Of a stretch of 13,099 nucleotides of DNA, positions 6,373 to 13,064 are shown one piece after another (position 1 is the first letter of the stretch; each line of letters opens with the position of its first letter). The notes beneath the pieces are model-generated. The model saw only the letters and a program-made list of their open reading frames with translations, had not been told where the DNA came from and ran no database searches. Position numbers and translations under genes: made by a program. The DNA is from CANHEE01 sp043777755 (GTDB lineage: Bacteria; Bacteroidota; Bacteroidia; Chitinophagales; Saprospiraceae): the NCBI GenBank assembly GCA_043777755.1, contig JAYWHK010000055.1, forward strand, positions 1 to 13,099, given 5' to 3'.

Positions 6373-6436
6373 AAGGTACTAAATAATTTGTACCTTGAAA
6401 AGATAAAGTAGTGCAGATGAATGCTCTGCACTACTT
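6373..6436 (+). promoter_or_regulatory. Two tandem hairpins between the precursor and the rest of the operon
   Basis: AAGGTAC (6373-6379) pairs with GTACCTT (6390-6396), and AAGTAGTGCAGA (6406-6417) pairs perfectly with TCTGCACTACTT (6425-6436) around a 7-base loop. Neither is followed by a proper T-run. They are placed as an attenuator or a 3' stabiliser would be, allowing the precursor to be made in excess over the enzymes encoded downstream. Confidence 0.6.
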
Positions 6437-6461
6437 ATCACTTTTCTATCAAAGCTATTAA

Positions 6462-7397
6462 ATGAAAAAATTTATATATTTAATTTTTATCTTAATTGGT
6501 TCAACAAATTTATTTTGTCAAAATCAAGATTCTATTGATGCAAAAACAGAAAAAATTCAACATTCAACTGATACTGCTGAAATTAAACGTTACTGGGAAT
6601 TTATGTTACAAGTCCATAAAAACCGATTGGCTAAAAAATTCTTTTGGATGGATAAAAATAACTTAATTGTCAATATGTACAAGCTCAATTATAGTTTAGA
6701 TACAATTGAATATCACTTATTAGATTTCATGGATAAAGACCCTATTCATGCTTGTTATGAAATAAGGTGGCAAAAAACATTAGTAGATTTTAAAAAAAAT
6801 TACTTTGATAAACATAAAAAATTTCATGCACAATTAGACTGTCGCTGCAATGAAGAATTTGGAAAATTAGACAGTAATTTGATAAAACTCATCATTGCTA
6901 TAGATAGTTTTGATCAAAAATATCGAAAAAAAGATAGCGATGCTCCTTGGATTGCTGTCAATAAAGATAAATGGATAGAACAGGGGCATTACGACACTTA
7001 TAACCAGGTACTTTTAGAGTATATTTTTAAAAACTATGGCTACCCTTCTTATCGTAGAATTGGTGTTGGCGATATTGAGCATATTCTTTTTTACGTTTTT
7101 CTTCATTGTAGTGTTGATTTTCAAGAAAAATACTCATTGCTTCTCAAATTTGCAGGAGAAAATGGCGACATACCCAAGTATTTTTTTGCCCAATCACAAG
7201 ATAGAATACTGATGCTTAGAGGATTACCTCAGATTTATGGTACTCAATTGGTTTGGAATAAAAAAGCCGAAACTTTAGAACTTTACAAAGTTAAGGATAT
7301 GACGAAAATAGATAAATGGAGAAGTGAAGTAGATTTAGGAAAACTTTCAAGTTATCTTAAAGCAAAAAAAGCTATTATTCCATCTAAAAAGAATTAA
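6462..7397 (+). CDS. Secreted DUF6624-like protein inside the RiPP operon
   Basis: The 311-residue protein starts with a signal peptide (MKKFIYLIFILIGSTNLFCQ), probably cut by signal peptidase I near residues 20-21; a lipobox is not convincing. The C-terminal half resembles DUF6624, a Bacteroidota family of unknown function. It shows SFDQKYRKK (149-157), YNQVLLEYIFKNYGYPS (180-196) with RRIGVGD after it, LHCSVDFQEKYSLLLKFA (214-231), and the hallmark QDRILMLRGLPQIYGTQ (246-262). A middle pair CRC (127-129) could form a disulfide outside the cytoplasm. Its stop overlaps the ATP-grasp start by one base (TAATG), so it is translationally coupled and truly part of the operon. Possible roles are peptide processing, reception or immunity outside the inner membrane; none is shown by the sequence. 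Confidence 0.65.
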   Translation: MKKFIYLIFILIGSTNLFCQNQDSIDAKTEKIQHSTDTAEIKRYWEFMLQVHKNRLAKKFFWMDKNNLIVNMYKLNYSLDTIEYHLLDFMDKDPIHACYEIRWQKTLVDFKKNYFDKHKKFHAQLDCRCNEEFGKLDSNLIKLIIAIDSFDQKYRKKDSDAPWIAVNKDKWIEQGHYDTYNQVLLEYIFKNYGYPSYRRIGVGDIEHILFYVFLHCSVDFQEKYSLLLKFAGENGDIPKYFFAQSQDRILMLRGLPQIYGTQLVWNKKAETLELYKVKDMTKIDKWRSEVDLGKLSSYLKAKKAIIPSKKN

Positions 7398-8386
7398 TGA
7401 AAATGATATACATAATTTCACAACATAGAGAAACAGCAACTGACGAAGTTGTGGCATATTGTATCCAAGAAAAAATGCAAATTATTCGTATAGATTACGA
7501 AGATATGCCTATTCAAAATTTAACAATAACTATATCAGAGGAAAAATCAGATTACAATATTGTACATTTAAATAAAGAGCTATCAGTTGACCAAAAAGAT
7601 ATTTTATGGTTTCGTAGAGGCTCTATAAGGTTTGAATATCCAATTAAAGCAAAAATACTTAGCGAAACTTGTACTAATTTTTTGAAAGAAGAATATGATT
7701 ACATTAGCGAGAGTTATTATACCATCCCTTTTAGCATCAGTAGTTATCAAGCTGATCCTGCAAATAATAAATTAAATAATTTTATATACGCAAAACAGGT
7801 GGGTTTAAAAATACCTGCAACTATTGTAACATCTAATAAAAAAGATGCACTTGCTTTTTTACAAAAACATGAATTTTGTATTTCCAAACCCTTAAACAAT
7901 GCCCATTTAGATGGTAAACTTATAGGTGAGTTAAGCATTGCCTCTAAAGGAACCTTCAAAGTAAATGAAAACGATTTATTGAAATTAGATGATACATTTG
8001 TTCCTATGTTAATACAACAGTATATCCCCAAAATATTTGAATTAAGAATTTTCTATTTTATGGAAAAATTTTACCCAATGGCAATTTTTTCTCAAAAAGA
8101 TGAGAAAACAGCAATAGATTATCGAAATTATAATCTTGAAAAAGAAAATAGATGCGTACCATACACTTTACCTGATAATATTATTAATTCACTAAAGAAA
8201 TTTATTGATAAAAGTCAATTAAAAACAGGATCTTTTGATTTGATTTATAGTACCGATGATAATTATTATTTTTTAGAAGTCAATCCAAATGGACAATTTA
8301 GTTGGGTTTCTGATAATTGTAATTATTACATCGAAAAAGATATTGCTCACAAATTAAACGCACTTCATAATGGAAATCAGCAGTAA
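7397..8386 (+). CDS. gwsG: ATP-grasp peptide maturase, grasp-with-spasm type
   Basis: The 329-residue enzyme belongs to the graspetide-type ATP-grasp ligases, which activate Asp/Glu side chains of a precursor as acyl phosphates and close rings with Thr/Ser/Lys. The N-terminal domain carries DILWFRRGS (WFRR at 71-74), a conserved feature of the microviridin-type ligases. The ATP-grasp core shows the nucleotide lysine in CISKPLNN (Lys164), FELRIF (Glu215, Arg217), GSFDLIY (Asp281) and the metal-binding FLEVNPNGQFSWV (Glu294, Asn296). All catalytic elements seem intact. It is coupled to the upstream secreted protein and overlaps the next small gene by 17 bases. The start could also be the second ATG at 7403. 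The pairing with a SPASM protein downstream is what makes it the grasp-with-spasm form. Confidence 0.9.
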   Translation: MKMIYIISQHRETATDEVVAYCIQEKMQIIRIDYEDMPIQNLTITISEEKSDYNIVHLNKELSVDQKDILWFRRGSIRFEYPIKAKILSETCTNFLKEEYDYISESYYTIPFSISSYQADPANNKLNNFIYAKQVGLKIPATIVTSNKKDALAFLQKHEFCISKPLNNAHLDGKLIGELSIASKGTFKVNENDLLKLDDTFVPMLIQQYIPKIFELRIFYFMEKFYPMAIFSQKDEKTAIDYRNYNLEKENRCVPYTLPDNIINSLKKFIDKSQLKTGSFDLIYSTDDNYYFLEVNPNGQFSWVSDNCNYYIEKDIAHKLNALHNGNQQ

Positions 8387-8597
8387 AGAGAAAGTAATAT
8401 TTGATAAATTAAAGAGAAAACTCCCTTTGATTTTTCATCATGCAACTATATATGACGAAAATACAATGAAAACCCCTACTATTACTCCTACAACTGCAAG
8501 CAAGTATCTAATGACTGGCAAACGGGTGGTAGCACCTTTTTATAAAAGTATTTCCAGATTATGTGTACCAATAAGTGATAATTTAAAAAATTCATAA
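8370..8597 (+). CDS. Unrecognised 75-residue protein between the two maturases
   Basis: I do not recognise this protein. Its start overlaps the ATP-grasp gene by 17 bases in another frame, and the maturase gene begins 15 bases after its end, so it is embedded in the operon. It has a basic N-terminal helix (KEKVIFDKLKRKL), a Thr/Pro-rich linker (TPTITPTTAS, 35-44), and a basic hydrophobic C-terminal part (GKRVVAPFYKSISRLCVPISDNL) with a single cysteine, 65. It has no signal peptide, GG leader or membrane helix. It may be a small accessory subunit that presents the leader to the enzymes, or a second peptide substrate using its Thr-rich segment. The dense overlap supports it being translated. 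Confidence 0.65.
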   Translation: MEISSKEKVIFDKLKRKLPLIFHHATIYDENTMKTPTITPTTASKYLMTGKRVVAPFYKSISRLCVPISDNLKNS

Positions 8598-8612
8598 TAA
8601 AATAGCTAAATT

Positions 8613-9683
8613 ATGTTTGTTAAATACTTTTCAACTATCAAGACCACACAAGGCAAAACTCATTTCACTCTGATTGATACACAACGGCAACAATATTATC
8701 GGTTTCCAAATGAATTATTATTTTTTGCAAAGCTTTTTAGATCGGGAGTTTTGGAAGATGTTCTCAAAGAAGAAAAAATAATCAATGAAATCAGTATTAA
8801 TGAATTTTATGAATTTTTTGAAAGCGAAGAATTGATTTTTACTACAAAACATCCTGAGCTATTCCCAGAAATAGATGAATCTTGGAATTCTCCTTATGAA
8901 ATTACGAATATGATAATTGATTTAGACGATAATACTTATTTTGATGCTAAATTAAACGTTATTGAAATGGCACAGATAATGGGTATTCGTCATCTTCAGT
9001 TTAGGTATTATGGTACAAAAGTAAGCGAATTTCTCATTTTTATTGAAGAAAAGCTAAATAGTAATGAGTTTGATAGTATAGAATTAATGCTTTACTATAT
9101 TGATGGAATAAGAGATAGAGTAGAAAATTTATTGACTAAGGTTCAAAATATCTTTCAAATCTTCATTTACAAAGCACCAAAGGCAGAATTGTATCATCCA
9201 ATACCTTCTGTTTTTGGTAATATAATATTTACTCCCACGAATTTGAATATGCATAATTGTGGAGTAGTAGAAAGTGGTTTATTTATTACAAACATTAAGC
9301 ATTTCACCGAATCCCAACACCACAACACCTGCCTCAACCGCAAAATCAGCATTGACGTAGATGGCAATATCAAAAACTGCCCAAGCATGGCGCAGTCTTT
9401 TGGCAATATTCGAGATACATCCTTACAAGAAGCGCTCGACCATCCAGATTTTAAGAAATACTGGAATGTCAAAAAAGACCAAATCAGCGTATGTAAAGAT
9501 TGCGAATTTAGACATATCTGTACCGACTGCCGAGCCTACATCGAAAATCCAGAAGATATGTATTCCAAACCACTCAAATGCGGCTATAATCCCTACACCG
9601 CCGAATGGGAAGAATGGAGTACCAATCCTCTCAAACAAAAAGCAATAGAATACTACGGTATGCAGGAATTGGTAAAATCCTAA
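8613..9683 (+). CDS. gwsS: SPASM-domain peptide maturase, grasp-with-spasm type, without radical-SAM motif
   Basis: The 356-residue protein is the SPASM partner of the ATP-grasp enzyme. The C-terminal third holds the iron-sulfur ligands: Cys216, Cys240, Cys256 (NCPS), then the CKDCEFRHICTDC cluster (294, 297, 303, 306) and Cys323. This fits the SPASM pattern Cx15C...Cx2Cx5Cx2C...C, able to bind auxiliary 4Fe-4S clusters. The N-terminal 215 residues contain no cysteine at all, so the CxxxCxxC that binds the catalytic cluster of radical-SAM enzymes is absent; the protein may be a scaffold or redox partner rather than a SAM enzyme. Composition changes sharply near base 9300 (residue 230), from about 27% to 48% GC in adjacent 60-base blocks, suggesting a mosaic gene. 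The last 20 codons are repeated at 4953. The family name comes from the ATP-grasp/SPASM pairing. Confidence 0.88.
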   Translation: MFVKYFSTIKTTQGKTHFTLIDTQRQQYYRFPNELLFFAKLFRSGVLEDVLKEEKIINEISINEFYEFFESEELIFTTKHPELFPEIDESWNSPYEITNMIIDLDDNTYFDAKLNVIEMAQIMGIRHLQFRYYGTKVSEFLIFIEEKLNSNEFDSIELMLYYIDGIRDRVENLLTKVQNIFQIFIYKAPKAELYHPIPSVFGNIIFTPTNLNMHNCGVVESGLFITNIKHFTESQHHNTCLNRKISIDVDGNIKNCPSMAQSFGNIRDTSLQEALDHPDFKKYWNVKKDQISVCKDCEFRHICTDCRAYIENPEDMYSKPLKCGYNPYTAEWEEWSTNPLKQKAIEYYGMQELVKS

Positions 9684-9686
9684 AAC

Positions 9687-9728
9687 AAAAAATCCGACCC
9701 TTAGCTTTCGCCAGAGTCGGATTTTTTT
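9687..9728. terminator. Terminator copy 3, shared by the RiPP operon and convergent rpsA
   Basis: AAAAAATCCGAC (9687-9698) pairs with GTCGGATTTTTT (9716-9727) over 12 bases, with a 17-base loop. The A-run and T-run on the two sides allow termination of both gwsS (plus) and rpsA (minus). Identity with copy 1 extends to 9746, exactly the base before the rpsA stop codon. Confidence 0.88.
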
Positions 9729-9746
9729 ATTTTATCAAAAAGAAAA

Positions 9747-11699
9747 TTAATCTTTCTTTTCAAATTGCTCTTTTAATGCTTGTAAAGCGTCCATGTCACC
9801 AAGTGTAGATTTCTCTACTTTGTCTTGAGTAGCTTTGATGGCAGCTTGTTCTTCTTTTGCTTCGCCTTCTTTCGCTTTGTTGTTCACAGCATCAGCTTCT
9901 TTCTTCATATCTTCGTTGTAACGAGTATGAGAAACCAAAATGCGCTTGTCATCACGATTGAATTCGATAACTTTGAAAGTCAATGTTTCTTCAGCATCTA
10001 CCAACGCACCATCAGCTTTTTTGATGTGGTTCTTTGGAGAGAACGCTTCCAAACCATGTGGCAATAAAATCACAGCACCTTTGTCATCACGACGCAATAC
10101 TTTTCCTTCATGGTAAGAACCGATTGGGAAGATTGCTTCAAAAGCATCCCATGGGTTTTCTTCCAATTGTTTGTGACCTAATGACAACTTACGACCGTCT
10201 TTGTCGATGTCCAAAATCATAACGTCGATTTTTTGACCTACTTTCGTGAACTCACTTGGGTGCGCATAACGCTTCAACCAAGAAAGGTCAGAAATGTGAA
10301 CCATTCCACCAACACCTTCACGAAGCTCAACGAATACACCATATTGTGTGATGTTTTTCACTTCACCCGTTGCACGGCTTTCTTTTGGATAGATAGCATC
10401 AATATCTCCCCAAGGATCTCCTGTCATTTGCTTCAAAGATAATGACATTTTGCGATCGTCACGGTCAATTGTTACTACTTTTGCACTATAATCTTGACCC
10501 AACTTGAAGTATTCACGAGCATTTACTGGTTGATTGCTCCAAGTAATCTCAGAAACGTGAATCAAACCTTCTACACCTGAGTGAATTTCCAAGAATGCGC
10601 CGTAATCTTCGATATTAACGATTTTACCCGTTACGATAGAGTTCTCGCCAACTTCTGCGCTCAATACTTCCCAAGGATGAGGAGTCAATTGCTTCAAGCC
10701 AAGAGAGATACGCTTCTTGTTGTCATCGAAGTCGAGAACAACAACGTTGATGCGCTGACCATTGTGTAACACTTCGTTAGGGTGGTTGATACGACCCCAA
10801 GAAATATCCGTAATGTACAATAAGCCATCTACACCACCTAAGTCTAAGAACGCACCGAAATCAGTGATGTTCTTAACGATACCTTCCAATACCTGACCTT
10901 TCTCCAAACCACCGATGATAGTTTCACGTTGCTCTTGAAGATCGCTCTCGATAAGTGCTTTGTGAGATACAACAGCATTTTTGATAACTTCGTTCACTTT
11001 TACTACTTTGAACTCCATTACTTTGCCTACGTAACCATCGTAATCGTTGATTGGTTTGATGTCAATTTGAGAACCTGGTAAGAATGTTTCCAAACCACCA
11101 CAGTCCACGATAAGACCACCTTTTGTCTTGCTGATAACTTGACCACGGATAACCGTACCGTTTTTGAAAGAATCCAAGATTGCTTCCCAAGCACGGAGTA
11201 ATTTCGCCTTACGACGAGATAACTTCAAGTTGCCACGACCATCTTCTTGTTTCTCAACATAAACATCTACGCTATCACCAACTTTCAAATCGTGCATATC
11301 ACGGAATTCTGAAAGCGGAATCAAACCGTCAGATTTGTGGTTCACGTCTAATACAACGTCGCCACCGCTAATCGCCATTACCTTACCAGTGATGATAGAA
11401 CCATCACCAACTTGGTTCATTGATGCTTCGTACTGCTTAGAATAAGCTGCAAATTCATCAACACCGTAAGCGTGTTTAGCTTTTTTACCGATAGACCAAT
11501 TGAACGCATCGTGTGCTGCGCCTGTTACAGCAACGTCCACATCAATTTCTAATTCAATTGCTTCTTCTTTTTCTACCACAGCCGACTGCACTGGTGCAGC
11601 GACTGCTGGTGCTACAGCTTCAACAATTGGAGCTGGTGCTACTGTTTCAACAACAGCTTCAACAACAGGTGTTGTTGTTTCTTCTACATTTTCGTTCAT
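9747..11699 (-). CDS. rpsA: 30S ribosomal protein S1
   Basis: The 650-residue protein carries six S1 RNA-binding domains at about 98-163, 181-247, 267-336, 353-423, 440-510 and 526-593. Repeated cores such as GSIITGKVMAISGGDVVLDV and ITDFGAFLDLGGVDGLLYITD are typical. S1 binds mRNA on the small ribosomal subunit and helps initiation, which matters in a phylum with weak Shine-Dalgarno sites. The first 55 residues are a low-complexity Val/Ala/Pro/Glu tract with near-repeats (VVEAVVETVAPAP, IVEAVAPAVAAPV), and the last 55 are a charged helix (KEADAVNNKAKEGEAKEEQ); both look like disordered or coiled tails common in this phylum. Length exceeds the E. coli form (557) because of these tails. It is transcribed alone from a strong promoter with a leader of about 170 bases. 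Confidence 0.97.
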   Translation of the reverse strand: MNENVEETTTPVVEAVVETVAPAPIVEAVAPAVAAPVQSAVVEKEEAIELEIDVDVAVTGAAHDAFNWSIGKKAKHAYGVDEFAAYSKQYEASMNQVGDGSIITGKVMAISGGDVVLDVNHKSDGLIPLSEFRDMHDLKVGDSVDVYVEKQEDGRGNLKLSRRKAKLLRAWEAILDSFKNGTVIRGQVISKTKGGLIVDCGGLETFLPGSQIDIKPINDYDGYVGKVMEFKVVKVNEVIKNAVVSHKALIESDLQEQRETIIGGLEKGQVLEGIVKNITDFGAFLDLGGVDGLLYITDISWGRINHPNEVLHNGQRINVVVLDFDDNKKRISLGLKQLTPHPWEVLSAEVGENSIVTGKIVNIEDYGAFLEIHSGVEGLIHVSEITWSNQPVNAREYFKLGQDYSAKVVTIDRDDRKMSLSLKQMTGDPWGDIDAIYPKESRATGEVKNITQYGVFVELREGVGGMVHISDLSWLKRYAHPSEFTKVGQKIDVMILDIDKDGRKLSLGHKQLEENPWDAFEAIFPIGSYHEGKVLRRDDKGAVILLPHGLEAFSPKNHIKKADGALVDAEETLTFKVIEFNRDDKRILVSHTRYNEDMKKEADAVNNKAKEGEAKEEQAAIKATQDKVEKSTLGDMDALQALKEQFEKKD

Positions 11700-11868
11700 T
11701 TGTAACGAGCCTATTTGAATGATGGCTTTTAGTTGAAAAATAAATAATTTAAAAAATCAATTATTTTTCAGTTTCTAAAAGTTTTTCATCAGACAAATGA
11801 TTAAAAAATTTAGTTAAAAAATATAATAATTTATTGAAAATCAACGCCTTATCACTAAGGGATTCTTT
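11700..11868 (-). promoter_or_regulatory. Long rpsA mRNA leader with a 5' hairpin
   Basis: Between the promoter and the ATG lies a leader of about 170 bases, mostly AT-rich. Near its 5' end CCTTA-GTGA-TAAGG (11847-11860) forms a perfect five-pair hairpin with a GTGA tetraloop. Ribosomal protein genes often control their own translation through such leaders; here that is inference. No Shine-Dalgarno site precedes the start codon. Confidence 0.45.
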
Positions 11869-11875
11869 CGAGGTG

Positions 11876-11906
11876 CAAAGGTACACTTGTTTTGTGATAT
11901 TCGCAA
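11876..11906 (-). promoter_or_regulatory. Promoter of rpsA
   Basis: On the minus strand TTG (11904-11906), 20 bases, then TACCTTTG (11876-11883) is a close match to the Bacteroidota consensus, followed by GCAC as is frequent at such starts. It lies just after the FKBP stop codon, so rpsA is separately transcribed. Confidence 0.75.
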
Positions 11907-11925
11907 TTTTATTAAAAATTTTATA

Positions 11926-12837
11926 CTATTTTTTCTTAATTTCTTTCACTTTAATTTTAAAAATCAAAACGGCATTGGGTGGAACTCCTTTATCAGCAAT
12001 TGCTGTACCTTTGTATGCCAAACTTGAAGGAATCAACAAGTAGCCTTCGCTTCCTTTGTTGAAAAAAGACAAACCTTCTTCCCAGCCTTCCATGACTTTT
12101 TTTGCGCCCAGTACAAATTGAAAAGGCGTTTTGTCTTTGTTGCTGTCAAAAACAGTTCCGTCTAACAAGCTGCCTTCGTATTCTACGCTCAACAAATCAC
12201 CTTTTTTAGGAAAATCACCTTTGCCTTTTTTACTGATAACATAGTGCAAACCTGTATTTGTTCGCAGTGCTTTTAACTTATTCTCATCTGCGTAAGCTGC
12301 AATATTTTTGATGTCTTGCGCTAAAATTATTTTTTTATTTTTTTCAAAAATTATTTTTTCTTTATTTTCTAAGTCGGCATTGTATTTTTCATAAGCTGTT
12401 TCGCTTAGAATTTCGAGTATTTCGACTTCAAAAATCAAAGGAGAATTGGCTGGAATCTTATCCATATCTCGGTTTCCATAAGCACGATTTGAAGGGATGT
12501 AAAGGGTTGCTTTTGTACCAATTTTGAGTTGAGGAATTGCCATTTCCCAGCCTTGAATTACTTGACGATAACCCAAGCGAAAAACAAATGGTTCGTTTTT
12601 GCTTTCGTCAAAAACTGTAGCATCAAGTAATTTTCCTACATATTTGAGTTTTACATAATCGCCACGTTTTGGCGATGCGCCATTTCCTTGTTTTTCAATG
12701 GTAAAAAAAACATCATCTATCGCTTTGGGTGTGCTATTTTTTTCTTTAAAAAAAGCAGAAAAAGGAGATGTCGTTTGGGCAAACGAAGTTGAGGCGTAAC
12801 CAATGGTTAGACCTATAAATAAACATAATAATCGCAT
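11926..12837 (-). CDS. Secreted tandem-FKBP peptidyl-prolyl cis-trans isomerase
   Basis: The 303-residue protein begins with a signal peptide (MRLLCLFIGLTIGYASTSFAQ, cut after about residue 21). It then has two FKBP domains at about 45-143 and 197-300, joined by a charged helical linker (150-190, rich in Lys/Glu). Domain 1 shows GDYVKLKYVGKLLDATVFD, VIQGWEMAIPQLKIGTKATLYIPSNRAYG and PLIFEVEILEI; domain 2 shows GDLLSVEYEGSLLDGTVFD, VMEGWEEGLSFFNKGSEGYLLIPSSLAY and LIFKIKVKEI. These enzymes isomerise proline peptide bonds and assist folding of exported proteins in the periplasm. The typical FKBP tryptophan (GWE) is present in both domains. It starts nine bases after a small lipoprotein gene and is probably co-transcribed with it. 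Confidence 0.93.
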   Translation of the reverse strand: MRLLCLFIGLTIGYASTSFAQTTSPFSAFFKEKNSTPKAIDDVFFTIEKQGNGASPKRGDYVKLKYVGKLLDATVFDESKNEPFVFRLGYRQVIQGWEMAIPQLKIGTKATLYIPSNRAYGNRDMDKIPANSPLIFEVEILEILSETAYEKYNADLENKEKIIFEKNKKIILAQDIKNIAAYADENKLKALRTNTGLHYVISKKGKGDFPKKGDLLSVEYEGSLLDGTVFDSNKDKTPFQFVLGAKKVMEGWEEGLSFFNKGSEGYLLIPSSLAYKGTAIADKGVPPNAVLIFKIKVKEIKKK

Positions 12838-12846
12838 CGTTGTATT

Positions 12847-12975
12847 TTATTTTTTAGCTGACTGACGTTCTGTATTTTCTTTCTCAAAATGAGGGCAATT
12901 GCATTTATTGCTGCGACAAGAAGCGAAAAGTGCAATCGTTGAAATCAAAGCGACAATTAAAATATTTTTTTTCAT
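12847..12975 (-). CDS. Small 42-residue lipoprotein upstream of the FKBP gene
   Basis: This short gene reads MKKNILIVALISTIALFASC and then RSNKCNCPHFEKENTERQS, ending AKK. It has a basic n-region, a hydrophobic core and an FASC lipobox with Cys20 as the lipidation site, a form common in Bacteroidota. The mature peptide would be only 23 residues with a CNCPHF motif (Cys25, Cys27) that could bind metal or form a disulfide. The ATG follows A-rich sequence, and the stop is nine bases before the FKBP start, so the two look like an operon. I know of no assigned function. Confidence 0.7.
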   Translation of the reverse strand: MKKNILIVALISTIALFASCRSNKCNCPHFEKENTERQSAKK

Positions 12976-13016
12976 AATAAAAGTATAAATTAATATTTGG
13001 GGGTTCTTTTAAAATT

Positions 13017-13049
13017 TTTGTGGACTCATTGAATTTTTTACTACATTTG
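13017..13049 (+). promoter_or_regulatory. Promoter of the gene entering the right edge
   Basis: TTTG (13017-13020), 21 bases, then TACATTTG (13042-13049) matches the Bacteroidota consensus. It lies 15 bases before the ATG of the partial gene and diverges from the lipoprotein/FKBP operon. Confidence 0.7.
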
Positions 13050-13064
13050 TAAAAAAGAAGTCCA

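Noticed and set aside
9605..9808. Plus-strand frame over the gwsS end and terminator
   Set aside because: It reads the duplicated tail in a shifted frame and passes through the terminator into antisense rpsA; a shadow.
11500..11722. Two plus-strand frames opposite the rpsA start, rich in Ala/Thr/Ser or Leu/Gln
   Set aside because: They are the antisense of the low-complexity Val/Ala/Pro/Glu N-terminus of S1 and have no promoter or homology.
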